A stretch of 64,000 nucleotides of DNA from Phycisphaeraceae bacterium. GTDB lineage: Bacteria; Planctomycetota; Phycisphaerae; Phycisphaerales; UBA1924. Under the pieces are notes generated by a model. It made no database searches. It was not told where the DNA came from and saw only the letters and a program-made list of their open reading frames with translations. Numbering within the stretch: position 1 is the stretch's first letter; each line of letters starts with the position of its first letter. The position numbers and the translations under genes were made by a program. The stretch spans positions 62,001 to 126,000 of the forward strand of contig JACKHF010000001.1 of NCBI GenBank assembly GCA_020639155.1, written 5' to 3'. Of the stretch, positions 44,301 through 52,171 are shown piece after piece.

Positions 44301-45428
44301 GAGCACCAACACCGCCGAGACCAATGCCCCCGCAGCAACAATACCTTTGTTCCGCCGGATGAACGTGCGAACCCTGTACGTTGTACTCGGCGGCGCAGCT
44401 TCAACAGCCTCGCCGCTGAGATATCGCCGAATATCTGCTGCAAAGTCGCTCGCCGATTCGTATCGCCGAGTGCGATCCTTTTCGAGCGCTCGCATCACAA
44501 TCCAGTCGAGTTCCCCGCGGATCATGGCACTCAGCCTGCTGGGCTCGATCTTACGATGGTTCGCGATATCGGCGAGCGTCTCCGAGGACTGTGTCAGTCG
44601 TGTGCTCGGCTTTGGCGGATCCACTTCACGAATAACTCGCTGGATCTCGGCGTACGCAGCCGACCTGAGATCGCGACTGTTGAACGGTGTTGTGCCAGTC
44701 AGGAGCGCGTACAGCAGCACCCCCAGCGAGTACACGTCTGATCGAGTGTCAATATCAAGACTGCCCTCTGCCTGCTCGGGGCTCATGTACTCGGGCGTGC
44801 CGATCAGTTGCTTGTGCTCGGTAAACAACGTGCGCTCGGTTAGCTTGCTCGACGTTGCCTTTGCAATACCAAAGTCGATCACCTTCGCCAGCGGCTTGCC
44901 GTCCTGTGTCGAGACGAGCACGTTGCTTGGCTTGAGATCGCGGTGGATAAGCCCCTTTGTATGCGCGTGCTGGACCGCTGCGCATACTTGCGCAAACAGC
45001 TCAAGTCGCTCCGCGATGCTGAGCTTATTCCGATCGCAGTACTCGTCGATCGGCTCGCCTGTGCAGAGTTCCATAGCAAAGTACGGTCGACCAGTCTCGG
45101 TTGCTCCCGCGTCAAACACCTTGGCAATGTTTGGATGATCAAGAATGGCAAGCGCCTGCCGTTCCTGCTCGAAGCGGGCAATCACCTGCTTCGTATCCAT
45201 CCCTAGTTTAATGATCTTGAGAGCAACACGGCGTTTGACAGGCTTTTCCTGCTCAGCCATGTACACTGAGCCAAACCCACCCTCACCGATCTGCTGCAAC
45301 AGCTTGTAAACACCAATCCTGCTTCCGGGTCCCTCGCTATGAGCGCTCTGCACGGTAGACTTCGGCTCAATAGATACCGTCTCATCCTTCGTGGAGTTTC
45401 CAGCATCGTGTCCTGTTTCGCGTGCCAT
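41361..45428 (-). CDS. Membrane Ser/Thr kinase with WD40 repeats and TPR-like tail
   Basis: This 1,355-residue protein has an N-terminal Hanks kinase with the glycine loop GEGGFGSVY (48-56), catalytic Lys71 in ALK, IHRDLKPSN (D164), DFG (185-187) and an APE-like SPE. A membrane helix lies at about 362-385, then a coiled coil (388-430). Some 15-16 WD40 repeats (about 470-1190), each with an S.DGT..V(T/S)..DGTARVWD pattern, form two probable propellers. A helical TPR-like end covers 1250-1350. All catalytic residues are present. It is typical of planctomycetes. It is transcribed divergently from an FHA-PP2C phosphatase, so the two probably act on common targets. Confidence 0.9.
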   Translation of the reverse strand: MARETGHDAGNSTKDETVSIEPKSTVQSAHSEGPGSRIGVYKLLQQIGEGGFGSVYMAEQEKPVKRRVALKIIKLGMDTKQVIARFEQERQALAILDHPNIAKVFDAGATETGRPYFAMELCTGEPIDEYCDRNKLSIAERLELFAQVCAAVQHAHTKGLIHRDLKPSNVLVSTQDGKPLAKVIDFGIAKATSSKLTERTLFTEHKQLIGTPEYMSPEQAEGSLDIDTRSDVYSLGVLLYALLTGTTPFNSRDLRSAAYAEIQRVIREVDPPKPSTRLTQSSETLADIANHRKIEPSRLSAMIRGELDWIVMRALEKDRTRRYESASDFAADIRRYLSGEAVEAAPPSTTYRVRTFIRRNKGIVAAGALVSAVLVLGTIGTSAGFISASHRAEGERVAKVEAEKKQKLAEQKTTEAELARSDAIAARNEIEYNSYVANLEMADAWRALGRYARVFERLAACPERLRGWEWNWYSAISDTSLLTFNPDSDRMSSATYSPDGRHIALACWSGEVHIVHAESGETVRVLQCPDSIISPATYNHSGSRIITNLDFDSFTIFDTETGRRVCDLVGHAGQSVVAVFSPDDSIIATGSHDKTVRLWDASTGEQLAVLSGHSDRVVAIDFNPDGSRLVSCSEDGSACVWDVASRTCVHVLRGHTDRLYQAKFSPDGTVIATASADGTARVWDAETGNATLVYTGHSAGLGDLSFGARGSLVATAAGDGTARVWDVRTGETQAVCSGHEGFIAHVRMSPDGDRVVTYAYDGKLRLWDARTGDLIANFRGHTETVQSVEFSPDGSRVVTAALEGVAKVWDAHLYQPNYIFEGHKDGIGAIALTPDGTRLVTASDDSTVRVWDVVSGRSIFCLQGHQDFANRLAITQDGTRAVSGSFDGTARVWDIYRGEQVSVTAKHQGNVTSVAFDRDGTRFVTASEDGTSRVWDTATGEQISRAQFEPAYLYDAEFLGDQHVVSAGEGNAAYIWDAATGEVTRTLEGHLHTIYDIDVNHDNTRVVTASADGRPRLWDARTGECIAVMRGHSSNVLKASFSSDGSLIVTSGFDQTARVWDGVTGELKATMSGHSSMVYQCVFMQNNTRLVTTSEDATARVWDVTTGKSLAELRGHTMTTRAVAISPDGTRIYTGSYDGTARVWDTVPARERLSSFHTIREARADVLPMLDTMLQSGATASDARSRVLAHASLTPNERDAALIELVRIEDAGNVVDEQKLERALDLNSLAWAAVAQLPVTKEAADKAVQQAQEAVDLAPSDADILNTLGVALYRASEYQQALETLQISAEMTHAYGRDLSPADWAFIAMSQWNLGMKDEAAQSLAAFQAMAEGAAWNRDPDTVQWIEEIKTLMQY

Positions 45429-45620
45429 ACCTGCTCCTGCATGCCAGTGTGAGCAGGCCAGTATACCACGAACTCGTTGTGTGTGTCCCGGATTGCAACG
45501 CTGACCGGAACATCGAGTCCAACACTTTGCCCAACTTCACGGGAAACTGGCGATTCCCCACTGGTCACTGCAAACACATACAGTTCACACGTGAGAGCAC
45601 AGCAACACCAATGAACACAT

Positions 45621-47249
45621 ATGAACAGTAAAGAACCACAACACCCGCTTCAGTTGATTCCGCTCTTGAACACCGGAACATCGCCGCATGTCTGCGACCC
45701 GTCTCACCGGACGGTGCTCGGGCGTGCGACCGATTGCGACATCAGCTTGCAAGATCCTGCAGTGTCGCGCAAGCACGCCGCATTTGCATGCATCAACGGC
45801 ATGTGGACTATCACAGACCTGCAGAGCAAACACGGGACAAAGCTCAACAGCGTTTCGCTTGTTCCACTCAAGCCAGCAACACTGAACGTGGGCGATGTCG
45901 TGCGCACAGGGCAGAGCGCCTTTCGTATCAGTTTTGGTACATCGCATATCTCGCGGCGTGTTGTCACCGATGCCACTATTGCGCCGCAGACTCGCGTCGA
46001 TTCCGTGCTCGGTCACGAGATGACGTCGCTGTCGCACAAACGACTCACGCTGCTCATCGATGGTACAGCGAGAGTACATGATGCAGAGAACGAACAGGAG
46101 CTTGCAAACGCAATCGTCCAACTCGCGATGAGAGGTACGGGGTATCCGCGTGCGGCGATGCTTCGATGGGAAGGCAATCCAGACGAAGTAGAGGTTCTGG
46201 CCTCGTCAGACAACAGCGGATTTAGCACGACGGAGTTTTCGTTTAGTCGATCCGTGCTTGCAGCACTTGAGCCCGGCCATCTGGTCCAGCTCACGCGCAA
46301 CACGAGCGCACAACCCAGCCACAGCATCGAGAAACTTGGTATCTGTGCTGCAATGTGCGCACCACTGATCATTGATCAACAGGTCGTCGGAGGCCTGTAC
46401 ATGGATGTACGAGATGGCGAGCAGTCCATGCACACCGATGCAGCGAGTTTCTGCAGCGCGGTCGCACAAATCGCAAGTGTTGCGATGTCGAGTCTGCTCA
46501 GGGTTGACCTAGCGAAGAGGCAGCACGAACTCGACATGGAGTTGCAGATCGCACAGGAAACACAGGCGTGTATCCTTCCACCATCGGAAGGCACTGCAGG
46601 TTCAGCCAGTTATGTTTCGCGCATAATTCCGGGATCGGTTGTCAGCGGCGATATATTTGATATTTTCGAGATCAACAACAACAAAGTCGCGATCTGTCTT
46701 GGCGACGTCACTGGCCACGGTATCGGATCTGCTCTTTTAATGACTGCGATCCATGCGCAGATTCGCGCGTCCTTTGCACACTCAGACAACCCCACGGATG
46801 TTGCAAACGCCGTGAATGCGTATGTTGTCCAGCACTCGCCATCCAATCGCTTTGCAAGTCTCTGGATTGGAGTGTTTCACTCTGTCACACGCACACTGGA
46901 GTATGTCGATGCGGGGCATGGGCATTGGCTCCTCATGCCGGAGGATGGCACACCACTCTGCCCAGACCACACAGGCAGCATGATCGTTGGCATTGTCACT
47001 AGCGCGTCCTTCTGCGCCGAAACTCTGCAACTTGCTCCGAACGAAAGGCTGGTTCTTTACAGCGATGGGATCATTGAACAGCCGAACAACGAAGGCGAAC
47101 TCTTTGGTGTTGATCGTCTGATTGCATCGCTTCGGGGCAACACATCTATCAAGGAGGATGTACAACACACAGTCGACACACTGACTGACTTTGCATCCAC
47201 GAGCATCTTTGCCGATGACACGTCTATTGTCTCTATCACGTTCAGATGA
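45621..47249 (+). CDS. FHA-GAF-PP2C (SpoIIE-type) phosphatase
   Basis: This 542-residue protein has an FHA domain at about 22-105 (GRATDCDISLQDPAVSRKHA, then KHGTKLNS) that would bind phosphothreonine. A GAF sensor domain at about 150-300 is followed by a linker with a short coiled coil. The PP2C/SpoIIE domain at about 325-540 shows SGDIFD, GDVTGHGIGSALL, the DAGHG loop, YSDGI and a late ADDTSI; these supply the metal-binding aspartates. The start is the ATG at 45621. Divergence from the WD40 kinase (192 bases) suggests a kinase-phosphatase pair, with the FHA domain reading kinase products. Confidence 0.88.
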   Translation: MNSKEPQHPLQLIPLLNTGTSPHVCDPSHRTVLGRATDCDISLQDPAVSRKHAAFACINGMWTITDLQSKHGTKLNSVSLVPLKPATLNVGDVVRTGQSAFRISFGTSHISRRVVTDATIAPQTRVDSVLGHEMTSLSHKRLTLLIDGTARVHDAENEQELANAIVQLAMRGTGYPRAAMLRWEGNPDEVEVLASSDNSGFSTTEFSFSRSVLAALEPGHLVQLTRNTSAQPSHSIEKLGICAAMCAPLIIDQQVVGGLYMDVRDGEQSMHTDAASFCSAVAQIASVAMSSLLRVDLAKRQHELDMELQIAQETQACILPPSEGTAGSASYVSRIIPGSVVSGDIFDIFEINNNKVAICLGDVTGHGIGSALLMTAIHAQIRASFAHSDNPTDVANAVNAYVVQHSPSNRFASLWIGVFHSVTRTLEYVDAGHGHWLLMPEDGTPLCPDHTGSMIVGIVTSASFCAETLQLAPNERLVLYSDGIIEQPNNEGELFGVDRLIASLRGNTSIKEDVQHTVDTLTDFASTSIFADDTSIVSITFR

Positions 47250-47301
47250 GTATTTGCGCCGCAGCCTCACAACATGATCACACGATTTCGCAACTGTGCA
47301 T

Positions 47302-48432
47302 TCATCTCCTTCGTCTCGACGCAACCACACCACCAATCGCAAGCACAACACACGACGACGGCGCGGGGATGTGCGCAACCCAGCCTTCCTTCAGGCCCTG
47401 CGGGTTGAAGCCGATGCCGGTGATGGTCAGACCATCGGCGCTGACGCCGCGCGCCGATTCGAGCGTCCAGCCGTCCAGACCCGTCGCGCCAAGGGACACC
47501 AGATGGTCCTTCAGGTTGACCATGCCCAGCATCTCGGTCCAGTAGAACGCCTCTGCAATCATCGCTGGTCCTTCGCTTACCCCAACAACAACTTCACCTG
47601 TTTCGCTCACACCCAGCGCGCTTCCTGCAAATGCTCCGCCCGGCAGATCACCGAGTCCCATCATCACACCGTTCTTCCACAGGAACGCCTCGCCACCATT
47701 CGATGAGGATGAACCACCCACGATAACTGAACCGTCGCTGTTCGTGGCCGATGCAAAGCCACTCAGACTGCCACCAGGTAAATCTCCAAGCACAGACATG
47801 CCGCCAGACGATGTCCATCGCATCGGACGCGATACACCGTTTGAATCAACAGCCAAACCAACGACGGTATCGCCGTCGTTGCTCACGTCGTAGGCCCACG
47901 AGTAGATGTTGCTTGTGGTGAGCGAGCCGAGTCCATGCATACCGCCGGACTCGGTCCATCGAAACGCCTCTCTGCCATTGGCACCGAAGCTGAACCCAAC
48001 AACCACATCGCCCGTGTCGTTGGTGCCGTACGCCTCACCTAGAAACGAGCCACCGGGGAGCGCGCCAAGCCCGACCATGCCAGTCGCTTCGGTCCATCGC
48101 ATCGGCTCACCGCCGGTGCTCCCGACCGCGAAACCGACGATCACCGAGCCGTCGTAGTTCACACCCTGCGCGTGGCTCACATCATTTCCACCGGGAAGCG
48201 AGCCGAGCCCAACGGTCCCGGTCTGCACTGTCCACCGGAACGCGCGAGTCAAACCCGAGGTGGGACCGCCGTACGCGACAACGGTGGAACCGTCACCACT
48301 CACACCGAGCGCAACACTCGGCAGTTGGCCGCCCGGATAAGAACCAATCGGAGAGAAACTCGGCTGCGCTGTTGCAGCGGCGCAGCACACGAGGGTGGCA
48401 ACACTTGTATATCTCATTGGATAGAACAACAT
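47302..48432 (-). CDS. HAF-repeat secreted protein (array copy 4)
   Basis: This 376-residue protein starts at ATG 48432 with GAGAGAG upstream (ATG 48417 is possible). The signal peptide (YTSVATLVCCAAATAQPSF) precedes seven to eight HAF-type repeats with the pattern GLGxLPGG, then VNYDGSVIVGF, then EAFRWTE. The C-terminus PAPSSCVVLAIGGVVASRRR is a PEP-CTERM-like anchor: short motif, hydrophobic helix, arginine run. Such proteins are exported and sorted or cleaved by an exosortase-like enzyme. It is the most divergent member of the four-copy array. Confidence 0.78.
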   Translation of the reverse strand: MLFYPMRYTSVATLVCCAAATAQPSFSPIGSYPGGQLPSVALGVSGDGSTVVAYGGPTSGLTRAFRWTVQTGTVGLGSLPGGNDVSHAQGVNYDGSVIVGFAVGSTGGEPMRWTEATGMVGLGALPGGSFLGEAYGTNDTGDVVVGFSFGANGREAFRWTESGGMHGLGSLTTSNIYSWAYDVSNDGDTVVGLAVDSNGVSRPMRWTSSGGMSVLGDLPGGSLSGFASATNSDGSVIVGGSSSSNGGEAFLWKNGVMMGLGDLPGGAFAGSALGVSETGEVVVGVSEGPAMIAEAFYWTEMLGMVNLKDHLVSLGATGLDGWTLESARGVSADGLTITGIGFNPQGLKEGWVAHIPAPSSCVVLAIGGVVASRRRR

Positions 48433-48449
48433 ATTCTCTCTCTCTTTCC

Positions 48450-48650
48450 TCACTCCTGGCTGACCGCTGGCAGTGCCCCGATAGGATCGCACGAATCGAT
48501 GATCGAGCCACCAAGATAGAACTTGACATGGCGAGGATCGACACGATTGAGCAGCGGCGACTGGCTGATGATCGGATTCCCGTTCGATGACAATCCCGGC
48601 AGATGACCCCACGAGCACCGACCATCGTCATTGAGTGGATAGGTACCACG
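48450..48650 (-). pseudogene. Relic of the 3' end of the 1,048-residue gene (older copy)
   Basis: The minus-strand frame reads TYPLNDDGRCSWGHLPGL, then SPLLNRVDPRHVKFYLGG and DPIGAL. It is clearly related to the C-terminus of the protein at 52168-55314 but diverged. It has no start of its own. It fills the gap between HAF copies 3 and 4. Confidence 0.6.
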
Positions 48651-48657
48651 AGCGGTC

Positions 48658-49761
48658 TTATCTTCTGCGCCTCGACGCAACCACACCACCAATCGCAAGC
48701 ACCATGCACGACGACGGTGCGGGGATGTGCGCAACCCAGCCTTCGAACTGGCCGAGGGGGTTGATGCCATTTCCAGCGATGGTCAAACCATCATCGGAGA
48801 TCCCGTTCGCTGCTGTCAGTGTCCAGTCTTCCAATCCAATCACACCTAGGCCGATCAGATGGTCTTTCAGTTTCACCATCCCGAGCGACTCGGTCCAGTA
48901 GAACGGTTCGTACACACCCGGACCAGTTGAACTGCTCCCGATCACAGCTGTCCCGTCAGCGCTGACACCAACTGCACCACTATCATCATCACCGCCTGGC
49001 AGATCACCGAGCGACACCATGCCACCCGGTGTCCACATCGTTGCAAACCGACCGAAGGTGTACTCAAGCGTGCCGACAATGATCGTTCCGTCCGGTGTCA
49101 CGTCACGCGCTTGCCCGCCCCGTCCCGGCGCAAGTGAAACCATGCCTGTTGATGGTTTCCACCGAAACGGCTCGGACCCAACAGATGTTGTGCTCCAGCC
49201 GACAACAACATCACCGTTCTGACTTGCTGCAAACGCTGTGCTGGATGTTTCACCTCCCGGCAGATCGCCAAGCCCGACCATGCCTGTCGATGGTGTCCAG
49301 CGGAACGCCTCACGGCCGACACCGAGCAAGAGCCCGCTGTAACCCACCACGGTGTTGCCATCGTGGCTCACACCCCACGCCCAGCTGTTGGTTTTTCCCG
49401 GCAGGAACCCGAGCCCAGCCATCCCGCTGCCCTTGGTCCAGCGGAACGCCTGATCCGATGACTGACCGACAACAACAGAGCCATCGATGTTCACACCTTC
49501 TGCGGTGCTCACCTCACCCCACATGCCACTCACCGGCAGTGAAGACAATCCAGCAGAGTGCGTCCATCGAACGGGTTCGACAAACCCCACTGGACCGGTG
49601 CTACCGCCGACCGTGACATGTCCATTCCCACTCACAGCAGCGGCACCACTCCCATAGTTTCCTCCGGGCAGATCGCCGATCCCGGTAAACCACGCCTGGG
49701 CGCATGCGCCAGAGGCAGCCGATCCGCACACAACAACACATATAACAATGTGTCTCATCAT
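48658..49761 (-). CDS. HAF-repeat secreted protein (array copy 3)
   Basis: This 367-residue protein starts at the second codon of an ATGATG (ATG 49761; 49794 is not supported). Signal peptide MMRHIVICVVVCGSAASGAC is followed by seven HAF-type repeats (GLGDLPGGETSSTAFAASQN and similar) and an AIGGVVASRRRR anchor. Its first 130 residues are nearly identical to array copy 1 (51068-52171), whereas the middle differs, so it is a mosaic. The AGGAG ribosome-binding site lies in the relic of the upstream gene's 3' end at 49762-49790. Confidence 0.78.
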   Translation of the reverse strand: MMRHIVICVVVCGSAASGACAQAWFTGIGDLPGGNYGSGAAAVSGNGHVTVGGSTGPVGFVEPVRWTHSAGLSSLPVSGMWGEVSTAEGVNIDGSVVVGQSSDQAFRWTKGSGMAGLGFLPGKTNSWAWGVSHDGNTVVGYSGLLLGVGREAFRWTPSTGMVGLGDLPGGETSSTAFAASQNGDVVVGWSTTSVGSEPFRWKPSTGMVSLAPGRGGQARDVTPDGTIIVGTLEYTFGRFATMWTPGGMVSLGDLPGGDDDSGAVGVSADGTAVIGSSSTGPGVYEPFYWTESLGMVKLKDHLIGLGVIGLEDWTLTAANGISDDGLTIAGNGINPLGQFEGWVAHIPAPSSCMVLAIGGVVASRRRR

Positions 49762-49790
49762 GGCTGCAACGCTCCTATCGAGCCGGTGAT
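49762..49790 (-). pseudogene. Minimal relic of the 3' end of the 1,048-residue gene
   Basis: The minus strand encodes TGSIGALQP and stop, as at the end of the 1,048-residue protein, with the stop inside the ATGATG of HAF copy 3. Everything upstream of that is missing. The AGGAG inside it is the ribosome-binding site of the HAF gene, which may explain its retention. Confidence 0.55.
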
Positions 49791-49806
49791 CCACACAGCC
49801 ATATTC

Positions 49807-50751
49807 TCATCTCCTCCTTCGCAACGCAAGCACAACACACGACGATGGCGCGGGGATGTGCGCAACCCAGCCCTCGTTCTGGCCGAAGGGGTTGATGCCA
49901 TTTCCAACAATGGTCAAACCATCATCGGAGATCCCGTTTGCTGCTGTCAGTGTCCAGCCGTCAAGACCGGTCAGCCCCAGCGAGACAAGATGGTCATGCA
50001 GTTTCACCATCCCGAGCGACTCGGTCCAGTAGAACGCGTCTTGACTCAGATTTGCAGAACCAACGACAACAGAACCATCGAAGTTTGTTGCAAAGGCGAT
50101 GCTGCTGTATTCACCACCAGGCAAGTCACCGAGCCCGATCACAGAACCATTCTTCCAGATGGTTGCTTCTTTCCCCGCAGCAGAGTTCCCCGCGCCAACG
50201 ACAACCAGACCGTCGGCGCTGACAGCACGTGCAGCACTCCCAAACTCTCCACCCGGCAAGTCACCAAGGCCAGTCATCCCTGTCGATGCTGTCCAGCGGA
50301 ACGCCTCACGACCGGCACCGAGCGAGAGCCCGCTGTAACCCACCACGGTGTTGCCATCGTGGCTCACACCCCACGCCCAGCTGTTGGTTTTTCCCGGCAG
50401 GAACCCGAGCCCCATCATCCCGCCACTATCAGTCCAGCGGAACGCCTCCCCGAATGACTGACCGACAACAACAGAGCCATTCTGACTGGTGCCATACGCC
50501 GAGTTGAATGGACTCGCTCCAAGTATTCCGATTCCGACCAGCCCTTGCGATGCCGTCCAGCGAGCGGGCTCGGAATAGGTAATTGCATTGCCAGAACCAA
50601 CCGCAGTAGTTCCGTCCCCGCTCAATGCGAAGACAGAGCTTCCCGGTCCTCCTCCGACCATGTTCCCAATCCCGGTAAACCACGCCTGGGCGCATGCGCC
50701 AGAGGTAGCCGATCCGCACACAACAACACATACAGCAACGTGTCTCATCAT
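49807..50751 (-). CDS. HAF-repeat protein with shortened C-terminal anchor (array copy 2)
   Basis: This 314-residue protein starts MMRHVAVCVVVCGSATSGAC (signal peptide), then six HAF-type repeats. The last 150 residues are almost identical to array copy 1. The C-terminus reads APSSCVVLALRRRR: seven residues (IGGVVAS in its neighbours) are missing, so the hydrophobic anchor is about half length. Membrane retention or exosortase processing could fail. It also lacks one HAF repeat compared with copy 1. The frame is otherwise intact. Confidence 0.75.
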   Translation of the reverse strand: MMRHVAVCVVVCGSATSGACAQAWFTGIGNMVGGGPGSSVFALSGDGTTAVGSGNAITYSEPARWTASQGLVGIGILGASPFNSAYGTSQNGSVVVGQSFGEAFRWTDSGGMMGLGFLPGKTNSWAWGVSHDGNTVVGYSGLSLGAGREAFRWTASTGMTGLGDLPGGEFGSAARAVSADGLVVVGAGNSAAGKEATIWKNGSVIGLGDLPGGEYSSIAFATNFDGSVVVGSANLSQDAFYWTESLGMVKLHDHLVSLGLTGLDGWTLTAANGISDDGLTIVGNGINPFGQNEGWVAHIPAPSSCVVLALRRRR

Positions 50752-51046
50752 GGTTGCAACGCTCCTATCGAGCCGGTGTTCGCGGGGATGGCATCACCGA
50801 ACAAGCCAAACTTAAGAATCGGCGGGCACGTTCTGCTGAGCAATGGCGAGTTCGTGTTCGGTCGCCCGTCTGATCCAAGGTCGGCATCAAGTCCCCACGA
50901 GCAGCCGCCGTCGTCGAAGGGATAGGTGCCAAACCAGTATGACGCAGCGCTGGTCGTCGGGCCGCTGGAGCAGAACATCGGATTCTGGATCCCGTACGGG
51001 TTCGACATGCTCGACGGGTCCATCTGGCACGCCGAGGTGTAATGGC
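50748..51046 (-). pseudogene. Near-identical duplicate of the 3' end of the 1,048-residue gene
   Basis: This stretch matches 52168-52466 with only a few substitutions. It encodes HYTSACQMDPSSMSNPYG through TGSIGALQP, but has no start or upstream domains. The match stops abruptly at about 51,046, 22 bases before the end of the HAF copy 1 gene. It marks the junction of a tandem duplication. Confidence 0.75.
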
Positions 51047-51067
51047 AATCCAAGACAAGGAACTCGT

Positions 51068-52171
51068 TTACCTCCTCCTTCGCGAGGCAATCACACCACC
51101 GATCGCGAGCACAACGCACGACGATGGCGCGGGGATGTGCGCAACCCAGCCCTCGTTCTGGCCGAGGGGGTTGATGCCCATGCCAGCGATGGTCAAACCA
51201 TCATCGGAGATCCCGTTTGCTGCTGTCAGTGTCCAGCCGTCAAGACCGGTTACCCCCAGCGAGACAAGATGGTCATGCAGTTTCACCATCCCGAGCGACT
51301 CGGTCCAGTAGAACGCGTCTTGACTCAGATTTGCAGAACCAACGACAACAGAACCATCGAAGTTTGTTGCAAAGGCGATGCTGCTGTATTCACCACCAGG
51401 CAAGTCACCGAGCCCGATCACAGAACCATTCTTCCAGATGGTTGCTTCTTTCCCCGCAGCAGAGTTCCCCGCGCCAACGACAACCAGACCGTCGGCGCTG
51501 ACAGCACGTGCAGCACTCCCAAACTCTCCACCCGGCAAGTCACCAAGGCCAGTCATCCCTGTAGATGGTGTCCAGCGGAACGCTTCCGAACCCAATGATG
51601 AATGACCTGCACCAACAATCACAGTGCCATCAGCGTTCGATCCGAGAGCTTCGCTCGCATTCTCCCCTCCCGGCAGATCGCCAAGCGCAACCATGCCTGT
51701 CGATGGTGTCCAGCGGAACGCCTCACGGCCGGCGCCGAGCGAGAGCCCGCTGTAACCCACCACGGTGTTGCCATCGTGGCTCACACCCCACGCCCAGCTG
51801 TTGGTTTTCCCCGGCAGGAATCCCAGCCCCATCATCCCGCCACTATCAGTCCAGCGGAACGCCTCCCCGGATGACTGACCGACAACAACAGAGCCATCAA
51901 TGTTCACACCTTCTGCGGTGCTCAACTCACCCCACATGCCACTCACCGGCAGTGAAGAGAGCCCACCGGCATGCGTCCATCGAACGGGTTCGACAAACCC
52001 CACTGGACCGGTACTACCGCCGACCGTGACATGTCCATTCCCACTCACAGCAGCGGCACCACTCAAATAGTTTCCTCCGGGCAGATCGCCGATCCCGGTA
52101 AACCACGCCTGGGCGCATGCGCCAGAGGCAGCCGATCCGCACACAACACATACAACAACGTGTCTCATCAT
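51068..52171 (-). CDS. HAF-repeat secreted protein (array copy 1)
   Basis: This 367-residue protein starts at ATG 52171, whose ATGATG overlaps the stop of the 1,048-residue gene. Signal peptide MMRHVVVCVVCGSAASGAC is followed by seven to eight HAF-type repeats and the PEP-CTERM-like end PAPSSCVVLAIGGVIASRRR. HAF repeats form a small beta fold of unknown role in extracellular proteins. Translation is coupled to the upstream gene, and the ribosome-binding AGGAG lies inside its last codons. This is probably the template from which copies 2 and 3 arose. Confidence 0.8.
   Translation of the reverse strand: MMRHVVVCVVCGSAASGACAQAWFTGIGDLPGGNYLSGAAAVSGNGHVTVGGSTGPVGFVEPVRWTHAGGLSSLPVSGMWGELSTAEGVNIDGSVVVGQSSGEAFRWTDSGGMMGLGFLPGKTNSWAWGVSHDGNTVVGYSGLSLGAGREAFRWTPSTGMVALGDLPGGENASEALGSNADGTVIVGAGHSSLGSEAFRWTPSTGMTGLGDLPGGEFGSAARAVSADGLVVVGAGNSAAGKEATIWKNGSVIGLGDLPGGEYSSIAFATNFDGSVVVGSANLSQDAFYWTESLGMVKLHDHLVSLGVTGLDGWTLTAANGISDDGLTIAGMGINPLGQNEGWVAHIPAPSSCVVLAIGGVIASRRRR

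Noticed and set aside
43888..45138. 416-codon plus-strand frame opposite the kinase
   Set aside because: It mirrors the kinase and coiled-coil coding sequence, is Ser/Arg-rich and has no domain.
47302..52171. Repeated units that could suggest a CRISPR array
   Set aside because: The repeats are coding HAF units of varying sequence with no constant-length spacers or cas genes.
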